In this document: in pieces, positions 7,119 through 16,078 of the stretch | Position numbering within the stretch: position 1 is the stretch's first letter | How the letters are laid out: every line of letters begins with the position of its first letter | NCBI GenBank assembly: GCA_017633495.1 | Contig: JAGBPE010000235.1 | Location: forward strand, 1 to 38,277 | From: Bacteroidales bacterium | Lineage (GTDB): Bacteria > Bacteroidota > Bacteroidia > Bacteroidales > WCHB1-69 | Direction of reading: 5' to 3' | DNA length: 38,277 nt | The notes under the pieces: generated by a model | Database searches by the model: none | What the model was told of the DNA's origin: nothing | The model's input: only the letters and a program-made list of their open reading frames with translations | Made by a program: the position numbers and the translations under genes

Positions 7119-9428
7119 ATGTATAGTGCGAAATCCGGCTCATTGCCGAACAAAGATAAACAAAAACAACCGCAGACCGCTTGGCCGAAATGGGCGAAGA
7201 CTTTCTGGAAAGTCTATTTCATCCTGTTCGGCATCGTATGCCTCATGTTCTTTTTCATCTCCCTGGGATGGATGGGTTACATGCCCTCGTTTGCGGAATT
7301 GGAAAACCCCGACTCAAATCTGGCCACGGAGGTCATCTCCTCCGACGGCGTACTGTTGGGCACATATTACCGCGAAAACCGCTCCAACTGTAAATACGCC
7401 GACCTTTCCCAAGAGCTGAAAGACGCCCTCATCGCGACGGAAGATTCCCGCTTTTACAACCACTCCGGTGTGGACGTGAAGGCGCTGTTCCGCGTGGCTG
7501 TGGGCGTGGCGACCTTCCACCGCAAGGGCGGCGGTAGTACCATCACCCAACAGCTGGCCAAGAACCTCTTCCCCCGCGACCCGAAAGCCGGCAAAATCAA
7601 GATTGTCTTCACGAAATTCAAAGAGTGGGTCGTGGCCACCAAGCTGGAACGTGCCTACTCAAAAGACGAAATCTTAGCCATGTACTTCAACACAGTCGAT
7701 TTCGGCAACAACGCCGTGGGTATCAAGAGCGCCGCGCGCACCTACTTCGACAAGGATCCCGCTGATATCAACACCGAAGAGGCCGCTCTGCTGGTGGGTA
7801 TGTTGAAAGCTCCTTCCAAATACAGCCCGCGACGCCATCCGCAAGCCTCCCTCGATCGACGTAACACTGTGCTCAGTCAGATGAAAAAATACGATTATCT
7901 CACTGAAAGCCAGTACGATTCCATCAAGCAGATTCCGATTGACATGAGCAACTTCAAGTCGCAAGCCCACACCGCCGGCATCGCCACCTATTTCCGCGAA
8001 TATTTGCGTCTGGTGCTGAAGGACTGGTGCGACAACAACCCCAAGAACGACGGTTCCCGCTACGACCTCTACTGCGATGGTCTCAAAGTCTACACCACAA
8101 TCGACTCGCGTATGCAACAACATGCCGAAGCCGCTGTGAAAGAGCACGTTTGCGACTATCTGCAGCCGTTGTTCTTCAACCACATCAAGGGGGCGAAGAA
8201 CGCTCCTTTCGTCAACCTCAGCGACGAACAGACCCACAATATCCTGTGGCGCGCCGTGAAACAGAGCGACCGCTACGCGCTGATGAAAGACGCTGGCAAG
8301 TCTGATGCTGAAATTGAAGCCGCTTTCAACAAGAAGGTGAATATGACGGTTTACAGCTACAAAGGCATGATTGACACGGTGATGACCCCGATGGATTCCA
8401 TCCGTTACTACAAATCTTTCCTACAGTGCGGTTTGATGTGCATGGAAGCCGCCACCGGTCACGTCAAGGCTTACGTGGGCGGCACCAACTACGAATATTT
8501 CCAATTCGACCACGTGAAGCTTTCCAAGCGTCAGGTCGGATCCACCTTCAAACCATACGTCTACACCGTAGCCATGCAGAGCGGTGACTTCGATCCTTGC
8601 ACGATGGTGCCGAACGTTCCCGTGACCATCGAAACTCCCGGCGGTTCCTGGACGCCCCGCAACTCCGGTGCCCATAAAGAGGGACAAATGTTGCCGTTGA
8701 GCGAAGCGTTGGCATACTCCCTCAACCAAGTATCCGCCTATCTGATGAAACGCTACGGTCCCAACGCCGTGATCGACCTTGTGCGCAATATGGGCATGAC
8801 CTCCGACATTCCCGCCGTCCCCTCCATCTGTCTGGGTGCGTGCGAGTTGACCTTATACGAACAGGTAGGTGCCATCAACTGCTTCCCCAACCAAGGCGTC
8901 TATGTGGAGCCCATCTTCATCACGCATATCTGCGACAAGGAGGGGAATGTGATCTACACCAAAGTGCCCAAGACCAACGAAGCCATGGACCAGATCACCG
9001 CCTTCAAAACGGTGCGACTGATGCAGGGCGTGGTGGACTTCGGTACCGGCGGACGACTGCGCAGCCAATATGGCATCAACTTCCCGTGTGCAGGCAAAAC
9101 CGGCACCACCGACAATCAATCCGACGGTTGGTTTGTGGGCTACACCCCGCTGCTGACCTGCGGCGTATGGGTAGGTTGCGAAGACCGTGCCGCCCACTTC
9201 CGCAGCACAGCATTGGGACAGGGCGCTCGCACCGCCATGCCCGTGTTCGGATTGTTCATGAGCAAAGTCTATGCTGATCCGAAACTGCCCTATCTGGGAA
9301 TCGTCACCGGCGAGAACAAGAGCCAGGAATCGGGCTACAGTTTCAGGATTCCGGCGGCCTATATCGGCGATCCTTCCGGCTGTAATGAGACCAAACGGGA
9401 TTCCATCATGAAATTGGATTTCGACTAG
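7119..9428 (+). CDS. mrcA: Class A penicillin-binding protein (PBP1A-type)
   Basis: 769 residues from the ATG at 7119, chosen because the promoter at 7066-7098 lies downstream of the only earlier ATG. There is a short basic cytoplasmic tail, then one membrane helix at about residues 28-51. The glycosyltransferase domain (family GT51) has ATEDSRFYNHSGVD with catalytic Glu108 and the GGGSTITQQLAKNLF motif. The transpeptidase domain has the active-site S475-T-F-K, S534-L-N and K660-T-G boxes, all intact. It polymerises lipid II into glycan chains and cross-links the peptides in the periplasm. Two in-frame insertions between the domains (about 355-440) are typical of Bacteroidota members. It is a single gene between dprA and bamD. 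Confidence 0.95.
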   Translation: MYSAKSGSLPNKDKQKQPQTAWPKWAKTFWKVYFILFGIVCLMFFFISLGWMGYMPSFAELENPDSNLATEVISSDGVLLGTYYRENRSNCKYADLSQELKDALIATEDSRFYNHSGVDVKALFRVAVGVATFHRKGGGSTITQQLAKNLFPRDPKAGKIKIVFTKFKEWVVATKLERAYSKDEILAMYFNTVDFGNNAVGIKSAARTYFDKDPADINTEEAALLVGMLKAPSKYSPRRHPQASLDRRNTVLSQMKKYDYLTESQYDSIKQIPIDMSNFKSQAHTAGIATYFREYLRLVLKDWCDNNPKNDGSRYDLYCDGLKVYTTIDSRMQQHAEAAVKEHVCDYLQPLFFNHIKGAKNAPFVNLSDEQTHNILWRAVKQSDRYALMKDAGKSDAEIEAAFNKKVNMTVYSYKGMIDTVMTPMDSIRYYKSFLQCGLMCMEAATGHVKAYVGGTNYEYFQFDHVKLSKRQVGSTFKPYVYTVAMQSGDFDPCTMVPNVPVTIETPGGSWTPRNSGAHKEGQMLPLSEALAYSLNQVSAYLMKRYGPNAVIDLVRNMGMTSDIPAVPSICLGACELTLYEQVGAINCFPNQGVYVEPIFITHICDKEGNVIYTKVPKTNEAMDQITAFKTVRLMQGVVDFGTGGRLRSQYGINFPCAGKTGTTDNQSDGWFVGYTPLLTCGVWVGCEDRAAHFRSTALGQGARTAMPVFGLFMSKVYADPKLPYLGIVTGENKSQESGYSFRIPAAYIGDPSGCNETKRDSIMKLDFD

Positions 9429-9450
9429 TACCTATATACTAAAAAAATAC

Positions 9451-9458
9451 TATATTTG
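9451..9458 (+). promoter_or_regulatory. -7 promoter element for the bamD operon
   Basis: TATATTTG fits TAnnTTTG. It lies 15 nt before the bamD ATG at 9474, implying a very short leader. No -33 TTTG is evident, since the region overlaps the end of the PBP gene. Confidence 0.5.
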
Positions 9459-9473
9459 CACGCTTTTTTTAAT

Positions 9474-10418
9474 ATGGCAAAAAAGACTTGTAATATATTA
9501 ATAATCATACTGTTAGCCTTCGTGACGAATGCGTATGCAACGGATTCTCGCGGAGTGCTTTCATACGATTTGCAAAAAGTGTGCTTGTCGATGGACACTT
9601 CAAAGCCTGTGACCAAAAAAGACTCCACAAAACCCGCCAAGAAGAAAACCATCACCCGTGTGCGCGACAAACGTGTCACGTTCGAGACTTTCGACCAGAA
9701 CTACGAACGCGCTCTGAAATATTACAACAACAAGCAATGGCTCTCCGCCGCCGGTCTCTTCGAAGAACTTTACCCGCTTTCTCTCGGTACGCCCCGTGCC
9801 GACACGATCCTCTACCTTTTTGCCGACTCCTACTACCAGAACGGCGACTACAACATGGCCGCTTTCCACTTCCGCGACTACGTGCGCCGTTACCCCAACG
9901 CAGACCGCACGGAAGACGCCTTCTTCCGTTGCATTCAGGCTGTCTACAAAACAAGTCCCGAATACTACCTTGACCAATCGAACACCGAATATGCCATCGA
10001 GCAGATCAAAGCATTCCTGCAGGCTTATCCCGACAACAAACATGTGGAGGAATGCAATGTGATGCTGGATGACTTGCGGCTGAAATTAGCCCGCAAAGAA
10101 CTGGAAATCATGAAATTATACTACAACACAGACCATTACGAAGCGTGTCAGATTGCTGCCAAGAACTTCTTCAACAAATACGCCTATTCCCCGCTCATGC
10201 CTGAAGCAGGCTACTATCTGGTACTGAACAACTACGAATACGCCAAGCGCAGTACCGAACGTAAAAAACCTGAACGTCTCAAGACCTGTCTCGAATCCTG
10301 CCAAAGAATGCTGCTCCATCATCCTGACTGCAGCTACATCAAGGAGGTCGAGAAAATCATGCTGGACGTCACCAATCAACTGAAAAAATACAATCAAAAA
10401 TCAAACAATAAATCTTAG
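9474..10418 (+). CDS. bamD: Outer-membrane assembly factor BamD-like TPR protein
   Basis: 314 residues from the ATG at 9474; an upstream ATG at 9456 overlaps the promoter box. A hydrophobic signal sequence ends at about A-Y-A. A basic linker (KKDSTKPAKKKTITRVRDKR) follows, then TPR-like repeats: RALKYYNNKQWLSAAGLFEE, then YQNGDYNMAAFHFRDYVRRYP, then YAIEQIKAFLQAYPDNKHVEEC in part. These are the BamD/YfiO pattern. BamD is part of the complex that inserts beta-barrels into the outer membrane. Unusually, I see no lipobox cysteine after the hydrophobic core, whereas BamD is normally a lipoprotein. It heads the conserved block bamD-rpoZ-coaBC-porD-recN, which supports the identity. Confidence 0.85.
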   Translation: MAKKTCNILIIILLAFVTNAYATDSRGVLSYDLQKVCLSMDTSKPVTKKDSTKPAKKKTITRVRDKRVTFETFDQNYERALKYYNNKQWLSAAGLFEELYPLSLGTPRADTILYLFADSYYQNGDYNMAAFHFRDYVRRYPNADRTEDAFFRCIQAVYKTSPEYYLDQSNTEYAIEQIKAFLQAYPDNKHVEECNVMLDDLRLKLARKELEIMKLYYNTDHYEACQIAAKNFFNKYAYSPLMPEAGYYLVLNNYEYAKRSTERKKPERLKTCLESCQRMLLHHPDCSYIKEVEKIMLDVTNQLKKYNQKSNNKS

Positions 10419-10420
10419 TA

Positions 10421-10750
10421 ATGAAAGCTTTAGAATACAAAAAGTTGAAAATCGACCTGTTTGCCAAGACCAAAGACATCCGCAAATACGACAAAGATAC
10501 GGGCAACTTCTACAAGAGCATCGTCATCATGTCGAAACGCGCCGACCAAATCGCAGCGGAACTGAAGCAAGAGTTTCAGGAGAATTCCCACCTCTCCGCT
10601 CCGCAAGAGCGTTCTGGCGAGGAGATTTACGAAAACCGCGAACAGATCGAACTTTCAAAGATGTACGAGCAGCTGCCCAAGCCGACCCAGCTCGCACTCT
10701 ACGAGTTTGAAAACGACCAGATCTATTTCAACGACGTCGACGAAAAATAA
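10421..10750 (+). CDS. rpoZ: RNA polymerase omega subunit (Bacteroidota type)
   Basis: A 109-residue protein with the Rpb6/omega signature: TGNFYKSIVIMSKRADQIAAEL, then ENREQIELSKMYEQLPKPTQLALYEF in part. This is the longer Bacteroidota omega, which aids assembly and stability of RNA polymerase. It starts 2 nt after the bamD stop and ends 9 nt before coaBC, so it is an internal cistron of a tight operon. The spacing and gene order are as usual for the phylum, which makes the call secure despite low similarity to the proteobacterial protein. Confidence 0.88.
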   Translation: MKALEYKKLKIDLFAKTKDIRKYDKDTGNFYKSIVIMSKRADQIAAELKQEFQENSHLSAPQERSGEEIYENREQIELSKMYEQLPKPTQLALYEFENDQIYFNDVDEK

Positions 10751-10759
10751 TTCACTGGA

Positions 10760-11956
10760 ATGGGCAAACACATTGTCATAGGCATCACCGGAGGCATCGC
10801 GGCTTACAAGACCATGTACCTCATCCGGCTGTTCAAGAAGAACGGCTACGAGGTGCGCGTGACCGCCACGGCGAACGCCTTGCAGTTTGTGACCCCGCTC
10901 ACCATCGAGACGCTGTCTCAGAACAAGTTATACACTGACATGTTCGACTGCCACCGCACGCTGGAGGTCGAACATATCAGTATGGCGGAATGGGCCGACG
11001 CGCTGGTCGTAGCCCCGGCAACCGCCAACTCCATCGCGAAATTCGCGCACGGCATTGCCGACGACGCACTCTCCACCCTCTTCCTTGCGGTGAAAAAGCC
11101 GGTGTTTATCGCACCTGCAATGAACAGCAACATGTTTGAGAGTGCTGTCGTTCAAGAGAACATCGCCATCCTCAAAGAAAGAGGCTGCCAGATACTGCTT
11201 CCCAACGAGGGCTTCTTGGCTTGCGGCACCACCGGCAACGGCCGTATGGAGGAGCCGGAGGAGATTTTCGACGCGGTGGACGAATTCCTGACGGCAGACC
11301 ACACCCTTGAAGGAAAAAGAGTGATGATCACCGCAGGTCCCACCTACGAACCCATCGATCCCGTGCGGTTCATCGGCAACCACTCTTCCGGACTCATGGG
11401 CTTCTGCCTCGCAGAAGCGGCTGCACGCAAAGGCGCTGTCGTGTCGTTGGTCACCGGCCCTTCCAACTGCACTGCCCGCCACCGCAACATCCAACGCTAC
11501 GATGTAAAAACCGCCGAGGAGATGTACCAGCAATGCATGCAACTGGTGGACGATCAAGACATCATCATTATGTCGGCAGCGGTGGCCGATTTCACACCCG
11601 CAACCGTCGCGCCCGAAAAGATCAAGAAAGAGATGTCCCAACTCTCCATTGACTTGGTGAAGACGAAAGACATTCTTGCCTCCGTCGGGAAAATCAAACG
11701 CGACAACCAACTGCTCATCGGCTTTGCTTTGGAGACGGAAAACGAGGTCGAAAATGCCAAGAAAAAACTGCATAATAAAAACGCCGACCTCATCGTTCTT
11801 AACTCTTTGCGAACCGCTGGCGCAGGCTTCCGCACCGCCACCAACCAGGTGACGATTTTCGGTAAAGACGGCCGCGAGTTCGCCAGTGAATTGAAAAGTA
11901 AACAAGAAATCGCCCAGGAAATATTACAAACGGCGCTGAAATATATTCAACAATAA
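10760..11956 (+). CDS. coaBC: Bifunctional phosphopantothenoylcysteine decarboxylase / phosphopantothenate-cysteine ligase
   Basis: A 398-residue protein with both halves complete. The N-terminal CoaC flavoprotein (about 1-180) has the GITGGIAAYK opening, the catalytic His72 in EHISMAEWAD, the PAMNSNMF motif and the ACGTTGNGRM segment with Cys155. The C-terminal CoaB synthetase (about 183-398) has TAGPTYEPIDPVRFI, GNHSSGLMG, the SAAVADF motif and the EKIKKEM lysines. Together they attach cysteine to phosphopantothenate and decarboxylate it, giving phosphopantetheine for coenzyme A. It sits between rpoZ and porD in the conserved operon. Confidence 0.97.
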   Translation: MGKHIVIGITGGIAAYKTMYLIRLFKKNGYEVRVTATANALQFVTPLTIETLSQNKLYTDMFDCHRTLEVEHISMAEWADALVVAPATANSIAKFAHGIADDALSTLFLAVKKPVFIAPAMNSNMFESAVVQENIAILKERGCQILLPNEGFLACGTTGNGRMEEPEEIFDAVDEFLTADHTLEGKRVMITAGPTYEPIDPVRFIGNHSSGLMGFCLAEAAARKGAVVSLVTGPSNCTARHRNIQRYDVKTAEEMYQQCMQLVDDQDIIIMSAAVADFTPATVAPEKIKKEMSQLSIDLVKTKDILASVGKIKRDNQLLIGFALETENEVENAKKKLHNKNADLIVLNSLRTAGAGFRTATNQVTIFGKDGREFASELKSKQEIAQEILQTALKYIQQ

Positions 11957-11969
11957 GAAAAAAACAACT

Positions 11970-12872
11970 ATGAAACGCATTTTCGGACTTATCATCGTCA
12001 TGCTGATCTCCTTTGGCTCACTGAAGGCTCAAGACTTCCAATGCGCCATCTCCATTAACGCCACCCAAATCTCAAACACGGGCAATCAGCAGCGATACAA
12101 CGAGTTAAGACAGAAACTGTACTCCTTTATCCACGAACGGAAATGGTGTCAGTATAACCTGAAACAGAATGAACGCATCGAATGTTCCATCACCATCAAC
12201 TTGACCAAAGCCTCTGGTGACGAATATGAAGGTACCGCCACCATAGTTTTGCAACGCCCTGTCTACAAGGCCAGTTACAAGACTACGTTGATGAGTTTTC
12301 AGGACAAGAAGGTGAAATTCAAATATGCAGACGGCGACCCGCTGGAGTATGACGAAAACTCCAATCTTTCGGAAATCACCTCTCTGATTGCCTATTACCT
12401 GAATCTTTTCATTGCCGTTGAGCTGGACTCCTTCTCCCCAAACGGCGGTTCTCCCTATTTCAGCAAGTGCCAAAACATTGTAAACCAAAACCTTAGAGAT
12501 GTCGGTTGGAGTGTGGCGGAAAGCGGACAAAACAACCGTTATTGGATTACGGAGAATTTCACCAACGGCACCTACAGCAAGATTCACGATTTCTACTATC
12601 AATACCACCGTCTGGGTCTGGATGTGATGTACGAGACCCCGGATGCCGGCCGCGCTGTCATTCTGGAAAGTCTCAAACTGCTGCAGCAAGTCAACGCCCA
12701 AAAATCCAATCTGGCCGTTGTCCGCATCATTTTGAATACAAAAAAGGACGAAATCATCAATATCTTCAAGGAAGGAATGCCGTCTGAGAAGACGCAGGTA
12801 ATCAACATCATGAAGCAAATCGACCCGACCAACGCTTCTGCGTATGATGCCATCAACACCGCATCTAAATAA
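11970..12872 (+). CDS. porD: DUF4835 family protein, T9SS-associated PorD
   Basis: A 300-residue protein with a signal peptide (residues 1-20, cleavage after SLKA). It then reads QDFQCAISINATQI and SFIHERKWCQYNLKQNERIECS in part, the conserved opening of DUF4835, known in genome annotation as type IX secretion protein PorD. A helical C-terminal half includes LNTKKDEIINIF and PSEKTQVINIMKQIDPTNASAYD. It is probably periplasmic; its biochemical role is not established. The position between coaBC and recN is the usual one in Bacteroidota and supports the call. Its presence agrees with the T9SS sorting domains elsewhere in the window. Confidence 0.85.
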   Translation: MKRIFGLIIVMLISFGSLKAQDFQCAISINATQISNTGNQQRYNELRQKLYSFIHERKWCQYNLKQNERIECSITINLTKASGDEYEGTATIVLQRPVYKASYKTTLMSFQDKKVKFKYADGDPLEYDENSNLSEITSLIAYYLNLFIAVELDSFSPNGGSPYFSKCQNIVNQNLRDVGWSVAESGQNNRYWITENFTNGTYSKIHDFYYQYHRLGLDVMYETPDAGRAVILESLKLLQQVNAQKSNLAVVRIILNTKKDEIINIFKEGMPSEKTQVINIMKQIDPTNASAYDAINTASK

Positions 12873-12877
12873 CAGCA

Positions 12878-14551
12878 ATGCTAACTTCCCTGCAAATAGA
12901 GAACTATGCGATTATCCGGTCTTTAGAAATCCCATTTCAGCAAGGCTTGATCGTGATTACCGGCGAAACGGGTGCCGGCAAATCTATCCTTATGGGTGCT
13001 CTTTCCCTTATTCTCGGGAATCGCGCCGACACGGACGTTCTCTTCGACAAATCCAGAAAATGCATTGTGGAGGCCACCTTCAATGTTTCCGACCTTGACC
13101 TCCGTCCACTTTTCCAGCAATACGATCTTGATTACCAAGACGACACTATCATCCGTCGGGAGATCAACGAACATGGGAAGTCGAGAGCCTTCATCAACGA
13201 CACGCCTGTGACGCTCGCCGTGTTGAAAGCCGTCTCTTCCCTGCTTGTGGACATCCACTCCCAGCACCAGACCCTGATGCTGCAAAATGTCGGTTTCCGG
13301 ATTAAGCTGATCGACCAGTTCGCGCAAAACCAGCAACTTTACACCCAATACCAACAGGCACTGGAGACATGGCGGAAACAGAAGAAAGCGCTGGAACAGC
13401 TGCGCGAGAAATGCGCTGAGGCCGACCGCCGCTACGACTTCAATCGCTACACGGTGGATGAGTTGGAAGCTGCTGCGCTAGACCCTGATGAGCAGGCACG
13501 AATCGAGCAGCAAATCAACGAGTTGACACATGCAGAGTCGATAAAGTCGCACCTATACAATGCCACGGCGCTACTTTCGGAACAGGAGGGTGACAATATA
13601 TTATATATGTTGAAAACTGTCCGCGAAGAGTGTCGTTCCCTCTCCAGCATGGGTGGAGAATACGACCATTATCTACAACGGCTGGACAATCTGCTGGCAG
13701 AAGCGCAGGATTTGTCATACGAGATGTCAAAGAAAAACGACAACATCGAGATCAATCCTGAGCTGCTGAACCAACTTAACGAACGACTCGATCTGCTCTT
13801 CTCCCTGCAGAACAAATACCACGTGAACGACAACGCCGGACTGATTGAGCTACTGAACCAGCTACATCAGGAACTGGAAGAGTATACTGACAATAAAGAA
13901 GGGCTGAAAGAGCTGGAGAGAGCTGTAAGTGATTGCGAAAAAGAGACCAGGGAGTTGGCCAAAAAACTGACGGAAACGCGCCGGAACGCGATTCCGCAGT
14001 TGACTCGTGCCATGGAAGAGCGACTCTCCATGCTCGGCATGAAAGGCAGTCGCTTCGAAGTGCAACTGGACACCACGGACGAGTTGCGCGACAACGGAGC
14101 CGACACAGCCACGTTCCTCTTCTCCGCCAACGCCGGCATCGCGCCCGCTGACATCGCTAAAATCGCATCCGGCGGTGAAATGTCGCGTATCATGCTCTGT
14201 CTCAAGTCCATCATCACCGACACCATGTACCTGCCCACCATCATCTTCGATGAGATTGACACGGGCATCTCTGGGGAGACCGCTTCGAAAGTGGGGCAGA
14301 TGATGCAGCTGCTGGCCACCAACCATCAGGTGATTGCCATCACGCATCTGCCGCAAATCGCGGCCTGCGGAAACCAACATCTTCTCGTCCACAAACAGTC
14401 CACCGACACGCAAACATTCACCAATATCAAGATCTTAAGCACGCAAGAACGCGAACATGTCATCGCCACAATGATGAGCGGCGAAAGTTGCTCTGAATCT
14501 GCCATGAATACCGCTCGCGAAATGCTACAATCCACACAAAAGAAAAAATAA
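12878..14551 (+). CDS. recN: DNA repair protein RecN
   Basis: A 557-residue SMC-like ATPase. Walker A is GETGAGKS (29-36). The central part (about 150-370) is coiled coil, rich in Leu, Glu and Lys. The signature motif is SGGEMSRIML (431-440) and Walker B is TIIFDEIDTGISG (454-466), followed by AITHLPQIAA. RecN acts in recombinational repair of double-strand breaks. It starts 5 nt after porD and closes the conserved block. All ATPase motifs are intact and the length is normal. Confidence 0.96.
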   Translation: MLTSLQIENYAIIRSLEIPFQQGLIVITGETGAGKSILMGALSLILGNRADTDVLFDKSRKCIVEATFNVSDLDLRPLFQQYDLDYQDDTIIRREINEHGKSRAFINDTPVTLAVLKAVSSLLVDIHSQHQTLMLQNVGFRIKLIDQFAQNQQLYTQYQQALETWRKQKKALEQLREKCAEADRRYDFNRYTVDELEAAALDPDEQARIEQQINELTHAESIKSHLYNATALLSEQEGDNILYMLKTVREECRSLSSMGGEYDHYLQRLDNLLAEAQDLSYEMSKKNDNIEINPELLNQLNERLDLLFSLQNKYHVNDNAGLIELLNQLHQELEEYTDNKEGLKELERAVSDCEKETRELAKKLTETRRNAIPQLTRAMEERLSMLGMKGSRFEVQLDTTDELRDNGADTATFLFSANAGIAPADIAKIASGGEMSRIMLCLKSIITDTMYLPTIIFDEIDTGISGETASKVGQMMQLLATNHQVIAITHLPQIAACGNQHLLVHKQSTDTQTFTNIKILSTQEREHVIATMMSGESCSESAMNTAREMLQSTQKKK

Positions 14552-14566
14552 CCAATCATATACCGT

Positions 14567-15187
14567 ATGAAAAAGACAATTCTTGTCCTCGCAGCCGTTA
14601 TCATTTGCTTCTCAGGGTACACGCAAAACCGCCGCCCTACCCCAGAAAGGAAATTCATCTATATGACTTCCTTCGGGTATGCAACTGGCATGGGACAAAT
14701 TGAACTGGAAAACAAGACCGTTCAGAACAGGAATTTCAATGTTTCAGTAAACCAATTGCTTGGTTATCAGTTCAATCCCTATTTCCAAATGGGATTAGGA
14801 GCAGGCTTCGACATCTGGAAGCACACCGCCTTCATTCCTGTATATCTGAATCTGACGGTGAATTTCACCGACACTAAGATCGAACCGCTGTTCTACCTCA
14901 ACTTGGGTTACAGCTTCAAATGGTATGTCTCTTCCGTGCCGGAGCCGATGGACAGAGTAGTGCACGGCACTAAGAGCGGTCCCACCGGCGAATCAGGCAT
15001 TGGTATGCGCATCAACCTTAACGAGAAGCTCTCCATCGTGCTGGCAGCCTGCTACAAAGCCCAATACACTGACATCCGCTACACCATCCTCAAGCCCGAC
15101 GAACAGGACCATTCCGCCTTCTCCACCAACTCCCGCAAAGACGTGCTGTATCATTTCGCAGGCGTCCGCCTCGGATTCCAGTTTTAA
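14567..15187 (+). CDS. Small outer-membrane beta-barrel protein, unknown function
   Basis: A 206-residue protein with a signal peptide (MKKTILVLAAVIICFSGYTQ). The mature part is a run of alternating amphipathic strands such as FNVSVNQLLGYQFNP, FQMGLGAGFDIW, FIPVYLNLTVNFT and FYLNLGYSFKWYV. It ends with the aromatic-terminated strand FAGVRLGFQF, a typical barrel C-terminus recognised by BAM. No specific family is recognised. It follows recN by 15 nt and may share its transcript. Its stop codon lies in the first unit of a heptamer-periodic array that runs to the xseB start. Confidence 0.65.
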   Translation: MKKTILVLAAVIICFSGYTQNRRPTPERKFIYMTSFGYATGMGQIELENKTVQNRNFNVSVNQLLGYQFNPYFQMGLGAGFDIWKHTAFIPVYLNLTVNFTDTKIEPLFYLNLGYSFKWYVSSVPEPMDRVVHGTKSGPTGESGIGMRINLNEKLSIVLAACYKAQYTDIRYTILKPDEQDHSAFSTNSRKDVLYHFAGVRLGFQF

Positions 15188-15218
15188 TTAGTAATGAGAA
15201 ATTTGTAATTAGTAATGG
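15184..15218 (+). repeat. Heptamer-periodic array between a barrel gene and xseB
   Basis: Five 7-nt units in tandem from 15184: TTAATTA, GTAATGA, GAAATTT, GTAATTA, GTAATGG. The first unit contains the TAA stop (15185-15187) of the upstream gene. The last unit contains an ATG (15215) that could be mistaken for the xseB start. The unit type is shared with arrays at 19035, 34241 and 36200. Confidence 0.75.
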
Positions 15219-15223
15219 GTGTT

Positions 15224-15424
15224 ATGAGTAAACAAGAAGAAATTACATATACAGCAGCCTTTGAAGAACTCAAAGAGATCGTGGATCAGCTGGAGAACGA
15301 CAACATCAGCGTGGATGAGCTGACCGAGAAGATGAAGCGCGCTACGGTGCTGATGAAAATTTGCCGTGACAAACTGACCAAAACCGAAGAAGAAGTCAAC
15401 AAAACCATCGCCGAACTGTCGTAA
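15224..15424 (+). CDS. xseB: Exodeoxyribonuclease VII small subunit
   Basis: 66 residues from the ATG at 15224 (MSKQEEITYTAAFEELKEIVDQLEN in part). An ATG nine bases earlier lies inside the heptamer array and is less likely. The XseB helical-hairpin pattern is clear: FEELKEIVDQLEN, then SVDELTEKMKRATVLMKICRDKL, then TEEEVNKTIAEL. XseB binds the large subunit XseA to form exonuclease VII, which degrades single-stranded DNA to oligonucleotides. XseA is not next to it, though the two are often adjacent. The O-methyltransferase gene begins at the very next base after its stop. Confidence 0.88.
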   Translation: MSKQEEITYTAAFEELKEIVDQLENDNISVDELTEKMKRATVLMKICRDKLTKTEEEVNKTIAELS

Positions 15425-16078
15425 ATGTCCACTTTTGAGCTGATAGACCCCGTAATCGAAGCCTACTGCGAATCGCACACTACTGCCGAATCGGAGTTGC
15501 TTCACCGTCTATACCGCCAAACACACCTGCAGACCATCAATCCACGGATGGCGTCAGGTCAACTGCAAGGACAATTCCTTTCACTGATTTCCAAAATGTT
15601 ACGTCCACGCAAGGTGCTCGAAATCGGCACATTCACGGGCTATTCCGCTATTTGTCTGGCCGAAGGACTTGCCGACAACGGCGAACTGCACACCATCGAA
15701 ATCAACGAGGAATACGAAGACCGCATTCGCGAGTATTTCGCGCAAAGTCCCGACCGCGACAAAATCAAACTGCACATCGGCGATGCGAAAGCCATCGTGC
15801 CCTCGCTCCAAGCACCATGGGATTTGGTCTTCATCGATGCGGAGAAAACCGACTACCAAGAGTATTACGACATCGTCTTACCATTGGTGCGTAAAGGCGG
15901 TTTTGTTCTGATTGACAACACTTTATGGAATAGCAAAGTAATCCATGAGGTGCAGCACAACGACAAAGACACGCAAGCGATATTGGCATTCAACGACATG
16001 GTACAGCAGGACAATCGTGTACGCAATCTGCTGTTGCCCTTCCGCGACGGCATCATGATCATAGAGAAATTACAATGA
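15425..16078 (+). CDS. O-methyltransferase, class I SAM-dependent (caffeoyl-CoA OMT-like)
   Basis: A 217-residue protein. The SAM site is [19 protein letters not shown] (motif I), followed by [16 protein letters not shown] (motif II) and [17 protein letters not shown], which includes the metal-binding Asp. [13 protein letters not shown] and a C-terminal IMIIEKL strand complete the fold. This is the compact methyltransferase family named after caffeoyl-CoA and catechol enzymes. The bacterial substrate is unknown and may be a small phenolic or a tRNA base, as in the related TrmR. It abuts xseB with no gap and overlaps trmD by 4 nt (ATGA), indicating translational coupling. The link to trmD makes an RNA substrate worth considering, but this is inference. 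Confidence 0.9.
   Translation: MSTFELIDPVIEAYCESHTTAESELLHRLYRQTHLQTINPRMASGQLQGQFLSLISKMLRPRKVLEIGTFTGYSAICLAEGLADNGELHTIEINEEYEDRIREYFAQSPDRDKIKLHIGDAKAIVPSLQAPWDLVFIDAEKTDYQEYYDIVLPLVRKGGFVLIDNTLWNSKVIHEVQHNDKDTQAILAFNDMVQQDNRVRNLLLPFRDGIMIIEKLQ

Noticed and set aside
10928-11905. A 325-codon minus-strand frame inside coaBC
   Set aside because: Shadow of coaBC, whose motifs are all intact. No recognisable protein features.
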